Shown here: positions 1 to 8,195 of the stretch, piece after piece
Layout of the letters: each line of letters opens with the position of its first letter
Numbering within the stretch: the stretch's first letter is position 1
DNA from: CAZGLR01 sp964526635
GTDB lineage: Bacteria; Zixibacteria; MSB-5A5; GN15; JAAZOE01
Length of the DNA: 30,147 nucleotides
Assembly (NCBI GenBank): GCA_964526635.1
Contig: CAZGLR010000031.1
Coordinates: 1 to 30,147, forward strand
Reading direction: 5' to 3'
Notes under the pieces: model-generated
Told to the model about the DNA's origin: nothing
The model's database searches: none
What the model saw: only the letters and a program-made list of their open reading frames with translations
Made by a program: the position numbers and the translations under genes

Positions 1-1
1 A

Positions 2-208
2 TCCGGTACTGAAGCCTATGAGTGTGTCTACAAATGGGTTGCCGGCGATGATCTGATCAAATTCAACAAACTGGCCTTTCTGATTATCGATGATATCGCA
101 TACATGTTTTCGGCGACGTTCACCCGCAACACTATCGAGACCATCGGGGTTGATGTCGATCGCATGATTGAATCATTTACCCCCGGCCTGCCTGAGGGAG
201 CCGGTTGA
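2..208 (+). CDS. DcrB/DUF1795-like protein, 3' end only
   Basis: Open reading frame running in from the left edge and ending at TGA 206-208; about 68 C-terminal residues are visible. They show alternating hydrophobic strands (CVYKWVAGDDLIKFNKLAFLI, then DDIAYMFSATFTRNTIETI) followed by an amphipathic end (DVDRMIESFTPGLPE). This matches the end of DcrB/DUF1795 proteins, where a strand describing a tolerated or exported substrate is followed by a helix ending in 'SF'. Such small proteins are common next to PAAR and VgrG genes in T6SS loci and are thought to act as adaptors. The stop overlaps the next start (TGATG), so the two genes are translationally coupled. Family assignment rests on a short fragment and is tentative; the reading frame itself is secure because of the coupled start. 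Confidence 0.55.
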   Translation, partial: SGTEAYECVYKWVAGDDLIKFNKLAFLIIDDIAYMFSATFTRNTIETIGVDVDRMIESFTPGLPEGAG

Positions 209-1116
209 TGGGAATCAAGGATTTTATCTGGGATGCGACCACCGATTCGCCGAAGGAAATAAAACTGAAATCGGAGATGGTATATGCCGAATGGCGTACC
301 GGATATGTCCCGATCGGAAGCATGGCGCCATTGGAAGTCGTTACATCTTTCGTCGGTAACGGCAACAAAGTTGAAATCAAGGCAAAATCCGCAGGCGGCA
401 AATCACTCGGGAAAATCAAAGGGATTGTAAACTTCAACCGTTTTATCGGTGAAATCCAGGTTCCCGATTCATTGAACCCGGGTGAACATATCAGCTTCGA
501 GGCCAAAATCTCGGCCCTTGGTTTGTCGGGTGAGTCAGCATCGATTCCGGTTGGGCCACCGATTGAAGTATCCAATTTGTCATGGAACACCGACACGATA
601 CGGCGCGGTGATATGGTCAACCTCACTGCCGATGTCGCCGGCGCACCGAATGGCGCCGAAGCAACCATTCATATTTTTCAGTATGATGACAATCAGATAT
701 ATGACCCGGTAACACAATTTCCGACCGTGATTACCGATGGCAAACTCGAAGCTGCCTGGCAGTTCGACTTTCCCGGCCGGACAAAAGGGTTGTCGACCAA
801 AGAGGATCTGGAGCCGCGCGGCAGGCAGTTTACCCCATTTAAGCTTTTCTTTGCTGTTAAGCTCTATGGCACCATGTACGGCAAAGACGCACCGGTTACG
901 GTGGAATTTCAAGACTTTATCGAATTTCAGCTTTTCGACAAAGACGGTCGACCGGCAGCCGATGAATCCTTCACCGTGCATCTGGCCGACGGAAGCACCC
1001 AGGATGGTTCCACCGACAGCGACGGCCGGGCGCGAATTGATGATATTCCTCCGGGACCATATCGTATTGAGTTTGAAAATGTCGAATACATCGGTCCGAT
1101 CGAGGCCCGCAAATAG
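208..1116 (+). CDS. T6SS-associated beta-rich protein with C-terminal carboxypeptidase-regulatory-like domain
   Basis: 302 residues, no signal peptide or membrane segment. ATG 208 is chosen over the TTG one codon upstream because it overlaps the preceding TGA. Residues 1-110 and 115-230 look like two beta-sandwich (Ig-like) units; the second begins IEVSNLSWNTDTIRRGD. Residues 238-302 form a clear repeat of the kind found in carboxypeptidase regulatory-like domains: IEFQLFDKDGRPAADESF, a turn rich in D and G, then DDIPPGPYRIEF. Proteins with this last domain are frequent in T6SS and related contractile-injection loci near VgrG or PAAR genes, where they may help load cargo onto the spike. Here it sits between a DcrB-like gene and a putative peptidase. 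The exact role is not known from sequence; an adaptor or spike accessory is inferred. Confidence 0.65.
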   Translation: MGIKDFIWDATTDSPKEIKLKSEMVYAEWRTGYVPIGSMAPLEVVTSFVGNGNKVEIKAKSAGGKSLGKIKGIVNFNRFIGEIQVPDSLNPGEHISFEAKISALGLSGESASIPVGPPIEVSNLSWNTDTIRRGDMVNLTADVAGAPNGAEATIHIFQYDDNQIYDPVTQFPTVITDGKLEAAWQFDFPGRTKGLSTKEDLEPRGRQFTPFKLFFAVKLYGTMYGKDAPVTVEFQDFIEFQLFDKDGRPAADESFTVHLADGSTQDGSTDSDGRARIDDIPPGPYRIEFENVEYIGPIEARK

Positions 1117-1149
1117 GTTAGCCTGAAGAACGCATGGAAGAGTCGCATT

Positions 1150-2331
1150 ATGGCACATGATGATCGTGACACAAGAGCAGGATTGGGCAGCGGCGAGCCA
1201 GCCGCACTTGGTCCCCGTTACGAAGAACGCCGGATAATCATCGCCCAGGGGCTTGATTTCCAGGAGCATGAAAAGCGGGCCAAAAATGATAAGTTCAGGC
1301 GTTGGGCCGAACTGCTCCGCAGTGGACCATCACAACCGCAATACGATCAATTCGTTTCTGAGTTTCGGGAGATGTTCGCGACCTTTCCGATTCCCGCACG
1401 CGATGATCAGCCGGGATTAAACCGTCTCGCAGGACAGCTTGGAAATTCACAGACCTATGTCTTCTTCGATTATCTCCGTGAACAACTTGGTGAACGATTC
1501 GAAATAGAAGAACAGGATGTACGGGCCGTATACCCCAATGATGCCCAGGGGGTGTTGTATCGTCTCGAGTTCAAATTGACCAAACAGGAATTAAAGCAGG
1601 CGCTCGAAACAGAAAATCTCCATGTTATTTATTCGGGACATTCACGTTATGGCCGCGGCGCCTGTTTCGATCAGTATGATGGCCCGGTTAACCGGACGGG
1701 AGACCAATGGTCTGACGGCACCAATAGCGACAATGGTCTCTTTCATTTGGGATATCCTTATGTTGCGGTAGAAGAACATGATATGGAACATCATCAGTAC
1801 CATTTCCGGCCGGTACCGGTCGAACAACCAGAGCCGCCCTACCGGGAACGGCATCCCGATGCCCGGCGCCGTCTCTCGCGAATTAGTCTTCCTGCGGAAA
1901 TCGAAGCATTGGTGCATACTGATTCCATGTCGCCGAGTGCCCAGTATTATGCCGTGGTCCGGCGGAATAAACGGGAAATCCTGTTGCGGGCGGGCTGGGA
2001 GAATACCAGTACAACGCCATGCGATCTGGGCGCGACGAATATCCAATGCCGTTGTTTTTGCCATTTCGGCTGCAGTTCGCGCAAGCATTTTCATCGCATC
2101 ATCAGGCGCACCCAGTACAAGGGATGGCGGCGCGATAATCCGCCCACGACCAATTTCTGCTATGTGACGACTAATCCATCGCGCCCTGCCTGTACTGCCT
2201 TCTGGCTCTATCAGCTGCTTGCCTATAATCGAAACAACAAGAGCCAGTCATGGTTTGGCAGTCTCGAACATGCCAGGGTCGCGGCGAACCGTCAATTGCG
2301 TGCTGCGCGTGAGCCATACCAGATATATTAG
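1150..2331 (+). CDS. Putative caspase-like (clan CD) peptidase, possible T6SS effector
   Basis: 393 residues, no signal peptide or membrane span; ATG 1150 is preceded by a GGAAGAG ribosome-binding site. I do not recognise a named family, but the layout resembles caspase/CHAT folds. A basic helical N-terminus (1-80) is followed by a strand-helix region (FFDYLREQLGERFEI, about 105-119), then a hydrophobic strand ending in HVIYSGHSRYGRG (158-170), where GHS at 163-165 could supply the catalytic histidine. A second strand carries NIQCRCFCHFGCSS (297-310), where Cys308 could be the nucleophile. The C-terminus has the conserved-looking pattern FWLYQLLAYN...W..SLEHARVAANRQL. The segment between the two motifs is rich in His, Trp and Glu and could bind a metal. 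Lying within a T6SS locus and followed by a small lipoprotein gene, it is a candidate effector. Peptidase function is inferred from motif order only. Confidence 0.45.
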   Translation: MAHDDRDTRAGLGSGEPAALGPRYEERRIIIAQGLDFQEHEKRAKNDKFRRWAELLRSGPSQPQYDQFVSEFREMFATFPIPARDDQPGLNRLAGQLGNSQTYVFFDYLREQLGERFEIEEQDVRAVYPNDAQGVLYRLEFKLTKQELKQALETENLHVIYSGHSRYGRGACFDQYDGPVNRTGDQWSDGTNSDNGLFHLGYPYVAVEEHDMEHHQYHFRPVPVEQPEPPYRERHPDARRRLSRISLPAEIEALVHTDSMSPSAQYYAVVRRNKREILLRAGWENTSTTPCDLGATNIQCRCFCHFGCSSRKHFHRIIRRTQYKGWRRDNPPTTNFCYVTTNPSRPACTAFWLYQLLAYNRNNKSQSWFGSLEHARVAANRQLRAAREPYQIY

Positions 2332-2376
2332 TGGTGATATGCCAGCACAGGAAATTATTGATCGTCGGATGAGAGT

Positions 2377-3048
2377 ATGGCGCAACATATATTGAGGCCA
2401 GTGATCTGGCCGGCGATAGGTTTACTCTTCATGTGCATGTTCGGCTGCAAGGCGGCCGAAACGAAAGGTGATGATATGCCGACAAAACGATTTGTGGAGA
2501 TTGTCCGTACGACACCATATAACGACGCCGCTGCGGTTCAGGAGCTGGCCGATTCGATCAGGGAAAAATCATATAAGCGTCCGCTGGCTATTGTCGAGCT
2601 ATTGCAGTCAGAGGACCCGGATGTACGGCGTACGGCGTCGGCTGTCCTCATTTATCTTGGCCAGGTGGCGATTCCACCGCTTCTTGAAAAATTGCCCACG
2701 GCCAAGCCGCGGGATATGGTCTGGAATCTCCAGCAGGCAGTCGAATTCCAGATCAACAGCCGGTTACGGCTGGCGCAGACGATTGAGGAACTATTGGAAG
2801 ATACCCGGCCGATACCATCGGAAGATGATTTTTCCGGCGAAGAGGAAAAGGAAATCTCCCGGCGGGTGTGTGATGATGCGTACCTTATGCTTCGCAAGCT
2901 GTTGGCCTACGACGAATTGGAGGAAGAGCAGTACTTCAACGAACAGGCCTTTTTGGATATGACCGATGAGCAGCGGGATGAGGAAATCGCACGCTTCAAA
3001 AAAACCCGGCGGTTTGAGGCCTTCCATGATTTTACACCCTCGGATTAA
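2377..3048 (+). CDS. Small lipoprotein with HEAT-like segment, possible immunity protein
   Basis: 223 residues. The N-terminus has a hydrophobic stretch (residues 9-23) ending in FGC at 22-24, a plausible though imperfect lipobox, so it is probably a lipoprotein lipidated at Cys24. Residues 75-105 resemble one HEAT/armadillo repeat (EDPDVRRTASAVLIYLGQVA followed by a second amphipathic helix). The rest is highly acidic and helical, with clusters such as FSGEEEKEI and ELEEEQYF. It starts 45 bases after the putative peptidase and is the last gene before the clpV promoter. A periplasmic or membrane-tethered protein directly downstream of a candidate T6SS effector fits the usual order of an effector-immunity pair, but no direct evidence of inhibition can be read from the sequence. 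Confidence 0.6.
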   Translation: MAQHILRPVIWPAIGLLFMCMFGCKAAETKGDDMPTKRFVEIVRTTPYNDAAAVQELADSIREKSYKRPLAIVELLQSEDPDVRRTASAVLIYLGQVAIPPLLEKLPTAKPRDMVWNLQQAVEFQINSRLRLAQTIEELLEDTRPIPSEDDFSGEEEKEISRRVCDDAYLMLRKLLAYDELEEEQYFNEQAFLDMTDEQRDEEIARFKKTRRFEAFHDFTPSD

Positions 3049-3083
3049 CACTTCAGCGGACAAATAAGCCGCCGATAAACAAC

Positions 3084-3112
3084 TTGACAAGGGCGAACGA
3101 CCCGCCTATTAA
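3084..3112 (+). promoter_or_regulatory. Sigma70-like promoter for the clpV-led T6SS operon
   Basis: A perfect -35 hexamer TTGACA (3084-3089) and a -10-like TATTAA (3107-3112) are separated by exactly 17 bases. It lies in the 152-base gap between the lipoprotein gene and clpV and would give an 80-base leader. That leader contains the 10-base palindrome CCGCATGCGG (3122-3131), close to the expected transcription start, which could be an operator. A GAAAGG ribosome-binding site (3190-3195) precedes the clpV ATG. Confidence 0.6.
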
Positions 3113-3200
3113 TAGAGATTGCCGCATGCGGTGGGGAGCGGCTGCCTGTGGTTTAGATCCTGCTTGAATTTAAGAATCTATAGTTATGTGAAAGGCGTCC

Positions 3201-5759
3201 ATGGACATCGCCAGCTATTCCTCAGATTCCCGAGCGGTTATTAAGAATGCCCGGGAAGTGGCGGCCAGTTTCCGTCATCCCGAAATTGAAATCGAACACC
3301 TGCTGATTGCGACCCTCAGATCCGAAGATTCCCAAGTGCCGTCGATATGCAATCAAATCGATAAAAGCCCGAAGATGATCGAATCGCTGACCGAAGTCTA
3401 TCTCAAGGACCAGGCCAGCCGGTCATCGGCCCGTGAGAATTTGACTATTTCTCCGGCGGTGCAGGATGTCCTGAATCAGGCTATTGAAGAAAAAAACAAG
3501 CTCTACGATACTCTGGTCGAACCGGAACATATCTTTATCGCCATCTTTGATCCCAAATCGGCCATGGCGCCATATCTGCGTGAAAAGCTCGATATTACCA
3601 AGGAGTCCCTCTATCGCGCTATTGCTGAGGGCAAAGCGGTTGAGGAAATCGCTACCGGTAAGCCATCGGTTTCGACCGACGAGGGCGATGTCGACTCGGC
3701 AGGGTCCGGCAAGGTCGCCGGGACCCTGCGGTATTGTATTGATTTGACCAATCAGGCTGCCGCCGGGGAGTTTGATCCGGTCATCGGCCGCGAAAAAGAG
3801 ATTCAGCAGGCGATTCAGATTTTGCTGCGACGGCGCAAAAACAGTCCTATCCTGGTCGGTGGCCCGGGTACCGGAAAAACCGCAATTGTCGAGGGCCTCG
3901 CCCAGGCGGTTGTCGATGGCCAGGTACCAAATGCGCTCAAAACCGTCAAAGTTATGGAACTGGATATGGGCGCCATGATCGCCGGCGCCAAGTACAAGGG
4001 TGAATTCGAGGAACGGCTCAAAAAGCTGATTGGTGAAGTTGTCAGAACCGGCGGGAAGATTATTCTCTTCATCGATGAAGTGCACACGATTGTCGGCGCC
4101 GGTGGCGCCGGCGCGGGCGATGCCGCCAATCTCCTCAAGCCGGCTCTCGCACGCGGCCAGATAAAGATTATCGGCGCCACGACCGAAGAGGAATATACCA
4201 AGCATATCGAAAGAGACAAGGCGCTGGAGCGCCGTTTCGAACGGATCAAGGTCAATGAGCCGAGTATCGAGGATTCAATCAGGATCGTCTCCGGTGTGAT
4301 CGAAAAATACCAGACGCATCACAAAATCAGCTATGACCAGGAAGCGATTGTGGCCTCGGTTAAACTGGCCAAGCGGTATCTCAGCGAACGCAACCTGCCG
4401 GATATCGCTCTCGATGTCATCGATGAAGCCGGGTCGGAATTCGGTGTCAAAGGCGAATTTGCCCGTAATAAGATTCCTGAAATCGAAAAGATGATCCCGG
4501 AGATTGAAAAACTGATCACAACCGGCGACGGCAAAACCCCTGAGGCACATGCGGATGTTTTTGCCGACATTGAAACGGGCTACGATGATTTTGCCCGCCA
4601 GCTCGATATCCTGGAGGGATATTGGGGGCACCGGGCCGACCCGGGCAGCGACGATGCTCCGGCCAAGCTTATCACTCACGCTGATTACACTGCTGATTTT
4701 AAGGCCAAATCGGACCGTTTTGCGCAACTCATGCAGGTGGTAACCGACCTCAAGCCCGATATCGATGATTCCGATATCGGAGCGGTGATTGCGCGCCGCA
4801 CCGGTATTCCGCTGCAGAAGATGATGACCTCGGAAAAAGAACGGCTGATCAACATGGAAGCGCATCTGTCGACCCAGATTATCGGTCAGCATAATGCGAT
4901 CAAAGTTATTGCCAACGCTATCCGTAAAGCCCGCGCCGGTCTCAAGATGCCGAACCGTCCGGTGGGATCGTTCCTGTTTCTCGGCCCGACCGGTACCGGC
5001 AAAACCTATCTGCCCAAACTGCTGGCCGAATTCCTCTTCGATGACAAGAATGCCATGGTTCGCTTCGATATGTCGGAGTACATGGAAACACATTCGGTCG
5101 CCAAGATGATCGGTGCGCCGCCGGGATATGTGGGTTATGAAGCCGGTGGAATGCTGACCGAATCGGTCCGCAAGAAACCATTTTCGGTAGTCCTCTTCGA
5201 TGAAGTCGAAAAAGCTCATCCGGATGTATTTAACATCCTGCTGCAACTGCTTGATGACGGCCGCCTGACCGATGGCCAGGGGCGCACGGTGGACTTTTCC
5301 AACTGCATCGTGGTCCTGACGTCGAATTATGCCGCCGATAAGATTCTCGATGCCGACCGGGAAGGACGCGAAGTCAAAATGGATGAAGTCCGGCAGTTCC
5401 TTTTCACCAAGTTCCGTCCGGAATTTCTCAACCGGCTAAATGATATTATCATTTTTCATTCCTTCACCCCGGAGGAGGTCGAGAAAATAGTCGCTCTGGA
5501 ATTCAAGCAACTTTGCGTATTATTGAGAGACCAGAACATCACCGCTACCCTCAGCGACGCGGGTATCAATAAGCTGGCGAAGGACGGTTACACGATCGAG
5601 TTGGGAGCACGGCCGCTTCAGCGGACGATCGAACGCGATATTATCAATAAATTATCGGTGGAAATAATCACCGGAAACATCGCACCCGGCGACAGCGTAG
5701 TAATAGACGTTGTCGATGACGCGTATACATTCGAAAAAAAGAACAACAGTAATCCATAG
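3201..5759 (+). CDS. clpV: T6SS AAA+ ATPase ClpV (TssH)
   Basis: 852 residues, a usual length for ClpV. It unfolds and recycles contracted TssB/TssC sheath in the cytoplasm. The N-terminal Clp repeat domain spans about 1-150. The first AAA+ module has Walker A GGPGTGKT (220-227) and Walker B FIDEVHT (D292, E293). The second has GPTGTGKT (595-602) and LFDEVEKAH (D667, E668), then sensor-1 VVLTSN and the ClpB-type C-terminal domain with GARPLQRTIERDI. The segment between the modules (about 423-520) is not the regular ClpB coiled coil: it is acidic and contains a Gly/Pro/Asp-rich stretch (YWGHRADPGSDDAP). First gene after the 3084 promoter and followed 19 bases later by tssB. ClpB is the alternative identity, but T6SS context and the atypical middle domain favour ClpV. 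Confidence 0.93.
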   Translation: MDIASYSSDSRAVIKNAREVAASFRHPEIEIEHLLIATLRSEDSQVPSICNQIDKSPKMIESLTEVYLKDQASRSSARENLTISPAVQDVLNQAIEEKNKLYDTLVEPEHIFIAIFDPKSAMAPYLREKLDITKESLYRAIAEGKAVEEIATGKPSVSTDEGDVDSAGSGKVAGTLRYCIDLTNQAAAGEFDPVIGREKEIQQAIQILLRRRKNSPILVGGPGTGKTAIVEGLAQAVVDGQVPNALKTVKVMELDMGAMIAGAKYKGEFEERLKKLIGEVVRTGGKIILFIDEVHTIVGAGGAGAGDAANLLKPALARGQIKIIGATTEEEYTKHIERDKALERRFERIKVNEPSIEDSIRIVSGVIEKYQTHHKISYDQEAIVASVKLAKRYLSERNLPDIALDVIDEAGSEFGVKGEFARNKIPEIEKMIPEIEKLITTGDGKTPEAHADVFADIETGYDDFARQLDILEGYWGHRADPGSDDAPAKLITHADYTADFKAKSDRFAQLMQVVTDLKPDIDDSDIGAVIARRTGIPLQKMMTSEKERLINMEAHLSTQIIGQHNAIKVIANAIRKARAGLKMPNRPVGSFLFLGPTGTGKTYLPKLLAEFLFDDKNAMVRFDMSEYMETHSVAKMIGAPPGYVGYEAGGMLTESVRKKPFSVVLFDEVEKAHPDVFNILLQLLDDGRLTDGQGRTVDFSNCIVVLTSNYAADKILDADREGREVKMDEVRQFLFTKFRPEFLNRLNDIIIFHSFTPEEVEKIVALEFKQLCVLLRDQNITATLSDAGINKLAKDGYTIELGARPLQRTIERDIINKLSVEIITGNIAPGDSVVIDVVDDAYTFEKKNNSNP

Positions 5760-5778
5760 ATTGTGACTGGAGGGATAA

Positions 5779-6222
5779 ATGGCGAAATTTATTCTTGGAG
5801 CCACGGAAAAGGTCAAACGGGATGATTCGGTCCCGGTTGAGCTGCTCCCATCCAACAAGATTCTCTATGCCGCGAAACTCAACAACGATGAAGATGCCGA
5901 CGTGATGCCGACGCGCTGTTCGAATCTCAAGGAAGTGTTCGAAAAGTATCAGCCGTCGTTCGAAGTCGAACTGGAATCTACCGAGGGCGAGCAGGTCAAT
6001 GCCGACTTTCAGATCCGTGCGATGAAGGATTTCACCAGCAAGGAACTCATTGAGAAGAATGAGTACCTGAAGAAGATCTACTATGGCAAGGAAATTCTCA
6101 ACGATCTGGAAAAGCAGTTGAAAAAGAACAATGCGTTGAAGAAGACACTGGCTGACAAGGAGAAAAAAGAAGCCTTGATGAAGCTGGCCAAATACTACAT
6201 CGACCTGTTGAGCGAAGAATAA
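5779..6222 (+). CDS. tssB: T6SS contractile sheath small subunit TssB (VipA)
   Basis: 147 residues, close to the family norm of about 160. With TssC it builds the helical contractile sheath around the Hcp tube. The middle carries the family region, with EVELESTEGEQVNADFQIRA and then MKDFTSKELIEKNEYLKKI (about 73-100), where TssB proteins read 'l.f..l.DF.P..l....p.L..l'. The C-terminus is a lysine-rich helix ending in DLLSEE. A strong GGAGG ribosome-binding site precedes ATG 5779. It lies 19 bases after clpV and 18 bases before tssC, the normal order for a sheath pair. Confidence 0.9.
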   Translation: MAKFILGATEKVKRDDSVPVELLPSNKILYAAKLNNDEDADVMPTRCSNLKEVFEKYQPSFEVELESTEGEQVNADFQIRAMKDFTSKELIEKNEYLKKIYYGKEILNDLEKQLKKNNALKKTLADKEKKEALMKLAKYYIDLLSEE

Positions 6223-6240
6223 ACGGATAGGGGACCTACC

Positions 6241-7671
6241 ATGGGCGAAGAAGAAAAACAAGAACTACAGCCGCAGGCGCAGGAAGCCGCTGCGGAGTCC
6301 TCATCGCTCGAGGCGATTGAGAAGATATCAGACGACGAGTTTACGTCGCTACTGGGCGAAACATTCGGTGATTTTAAAAAGCTCGCCGCCCTGATGCCGT
6401 CGTTCAAAACCCCCGATGGCGATCTGGTGCGCGGTGTCGAATGGCTCGATCCCAAGAAGAGCTTTCAGCGCAAGGAGTTTCTGACCAAAAATGACTTCGC
6501 CGGACAGCGTAAACTGCTGGCGCAGCGATTGACGAACTGGGTTGAACATCTTTCGAAAAGCGACGATCCCGACGCTATCAGGAAAAACCTGACTGACGGG
6601 GCCACCAGGATGGAGGCCAACCTGGAAAAGAACATGAAAAAGGTTCACCAGGCGGGCCGTGAACTCGAATGCACCTATCGGGCAATCGATAAATTCTTTG
6701 CCAATGCACAACAGGAACCGGATGAGAAGGTTAATGCCTGGTTCGTCAATGCCAGCGCCGAAGAGTTATCCGATCCTGACGACAAGGAAAAATTCGAGCA
6801 GATGTCCAAGGCGGTAGCCGATCTCTATCGTGAGTGGAGCATCAAGGAGTGCTTTGCCATGGCCTGCGTGCCGGGCTGGCTGGGCAGTGTCGAGAATATC
6901 GACAGTTTCGCCCGCCAGTTGGGACTGCCGAATAAACTGCACATCATGACTGACCTGCCGGATTTTGAATCGGTCGAAGAAGTCATGGAAATGCTCGATG
7001 ATCCCAGCTATGAGAATCTATCGGGAATTGACAATTACAAGCAGTATGTATCGGTGTTCGCCAATTATGTTCAGGCCCGCGAAGCCAACCAGTACGAAGA
7101 CGAGGATATGTGGATTCCGCCGTCGTCCGTCGTTGCCGGCAAGATGTATCAGGGTGATACGACCGCCGGTATGCAGCAGCCGATGGCCGGATTCAAACAC
7201 GGCAAAATCGCCGATACCAAATATCTCCGTTTTCGGGCCAATCAGCCCGATGCCTCGAAGATCAATGAAAAAGGTGTCAACCCGATGGTCAACTTCGAAG
7301 GTGCGGTTGTCTCACAGGGTGCGGCCACACTGTACACCAAGGAGACGTTCAACGTCTATTCCATCCGTCGCACCTACGACTACGTGTACAAGACATTGCG
7401 CAATTATCTGAATAAACAGACCTTCTCGGTGATCGACCAGAAGTTCATCGACACCCTGCGCCGTGATATAGACACTTTCATGAAAGCCATCTCCGGCGGC
7501 GATAATATCCTGCAGGATTACAAGGTTGAGATTTTCGCCGATGATGCCATGCGCAAGCGCCAGGAAGTCGACATCAGAGTATCGCTCAATCCGAAATACC
7601 CGGCCCGGACGTTCAATATCGAATTTACCGCCTGGAACGAGGAAGAACAGACCGGCGTCAAAGATAAATAA
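6241..7671 (+). CDS. tssC: T6SS contractile sheath large subunit TssC (VipB)
   Basis: 476 residues, near the usual 490. It forms the outer wall of the contractile sheath with TssB. The first 45 residues are acidic and low in complexity. The family's early motif region is seen as GVEWLDPKKSFQRKEFLTK (about 64-82). The C-terminal half holds the conserved core: KGVNPMVNFEGAVVSQGAATLY, then SIRRTYDYVYKTLRNYLNK, which corresponds to the TssC 'R.l...iks.l' helix. The protein ends in the beta-handshake strands (VDIRVSLNPKYPARTFNIEF). An AGGGGA ribosome-binding site precedes ATG 6241. It is followed by a 100-base gap with a strong hairpin before tssD. Confidence 0.9.
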   Translation: MGEEEKQELQPQAQEAAAESSSLEAIEKISDDEFTSLLGETFGDFKKLAALMPSFKTPDGDLVRGVEWLDPKKSFQRKEFLTKNDFAGQRKLLAQRLTNWVEHLSKSDDPDAIRKNLTDGATRMEANLEKNMKKVHQAGRELECTYRAIDKFFANAQQEPDEKVNAWFVNASAEELSDPDDKEKFEQMSKAVADLYREWSIKECFAMACVPGWLGSVENIDSFARQLGLPNKLHIMTDLPDFESVEEVMEMLDDPSYENLSGIDNYKQYVSVFANYVQAREANQYEDEDMWIPPSSVVAGKMYQGDTTAGMQQPMAGFKHGKIADTKYLRFRANQPDASKINEKGVNPMVNFEGAVVSQGAATLYTKETFNVYSIRRTYDYVYKTLRNYLNKQTFSVIDQKFIDTLRRDIDTFMKAISGGDNILQDYKVEIFADDAMRKRQEVDIRVSLNPKYPARTFNIEFTAWNEEEQTGVKDK

Positions 7672-7680
7672 TGATAGCCG

Positions 7681-7713
7681 TCTCGGGCGGGTACTCTACC
7701 TTCCCGCCCGAGA
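7681..7713 (+). other. Stable hairpin between tssC and tssD
   Basis: An 11-base perfect inverted repeat, TCTCGGGCGGG (7681-7691) with CCCGCCCGAGA (7703-7713), is separated by an 11-base loop. It starts 10 bases after the tssC stop and is not followed by a run of T, so it is more likely an mRNA stabiliser, processing site or attenuator than a full terminator. It would separate sheath mRNA from the tube-protein message. Confidence 0.65.
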
Positions 7714-7771
7714 GACGATATCAGCAAAGTTTGTTAACGATACCAACCACTCATGTTAAGGAGAGCCAGTC

Positions 7772-8176
7772 ATGGCACGGAGACCAACTCTTGAAATCGA
7801 TGGTGTAACGTACAAGAATGTTTATTCCGTTTCATATGAAATGTACACGGCCCGTGATGAAACCGGTCGCCCGTCCGACCGCGCCCACGCCGGTGTCATC
7901 AAGATTTCCCGCGAGTCTGACGAAAGCACGGAAATCGCCCGCTGGGCGATGGATTCCAGTAAACCCAACTGGAAATCCGGCAAGGTGCTGTTCCGTAATC
8001 CGGATGATGCCGAGATGAAAGAATTAACCTGGGAAGAGGGTTTCATTTCCAAATATGAAGAGACCATCCCCCACATCAAAAACAATCCCGATGATCAGAT
8101 TTATGAGTACTTCGAGATTTCGTGCCATTCTTTGGCCATCGGTGATGCCCGTATCGATAATCGCTGGGAAGAATAA
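7772..8176 (+). CDS. tssD: T6SS inner tube protein TssD (Hcp), Bacteroidetes-type
   Basis: 134 residues, the size of the Bacteroidetes TssD family, which is distinct in sequence from proteobacterial Hcp. It stacks as hexameric rings inside the sheath and is expelled on contraction. Family features are visible: an N-terminal strand LEIDGVTYKNVYSVSYEM, DETGRPSDRAHAGVIKI (about 28-44) matching the 'DETGRPSS.v.GG.I' signature, a central W in EIARWAMDSSKPNWKSGKV, and the ending EYFEISCHSLAIGDARIDNRW, which matches 'f.is...i.igna...n.W'. A GGAG ribosome-binding site precedes ATG 7772. The gene is bracketed by hairpins at 7681-7713 and 8196-8230, fitting expression at a level different from its neighbours. 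Confidence 0.9.
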   Translation: MARRPTLEIDGVTYKNVYSVSYEMYTARDETGRPSDRAHAGVIKISRESDESTEIARWAMDSSKPNWKSGKVLFRNPDDAEMKELTWEEGFISKYEETIPHIKNNPDDQIYEYFEISCHSLAIGDARIDNRWEE

Positions 8177-8195
8177 CCCGGCCTGCCAATATCTC

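Noticed and set aside
3054..3074. AGCGG/CCGCC inverted repeat after the lipoprotein gene as a terminator
   Set aside because: Only four or five pairs and no T run follow; not supported.
4275..5246. 323-codon - strand frame inside clpV
   Set aside because: Antisense shadow of a gene with unmistakable ATPase motifs; no ribosome-binding site or plausible protein.
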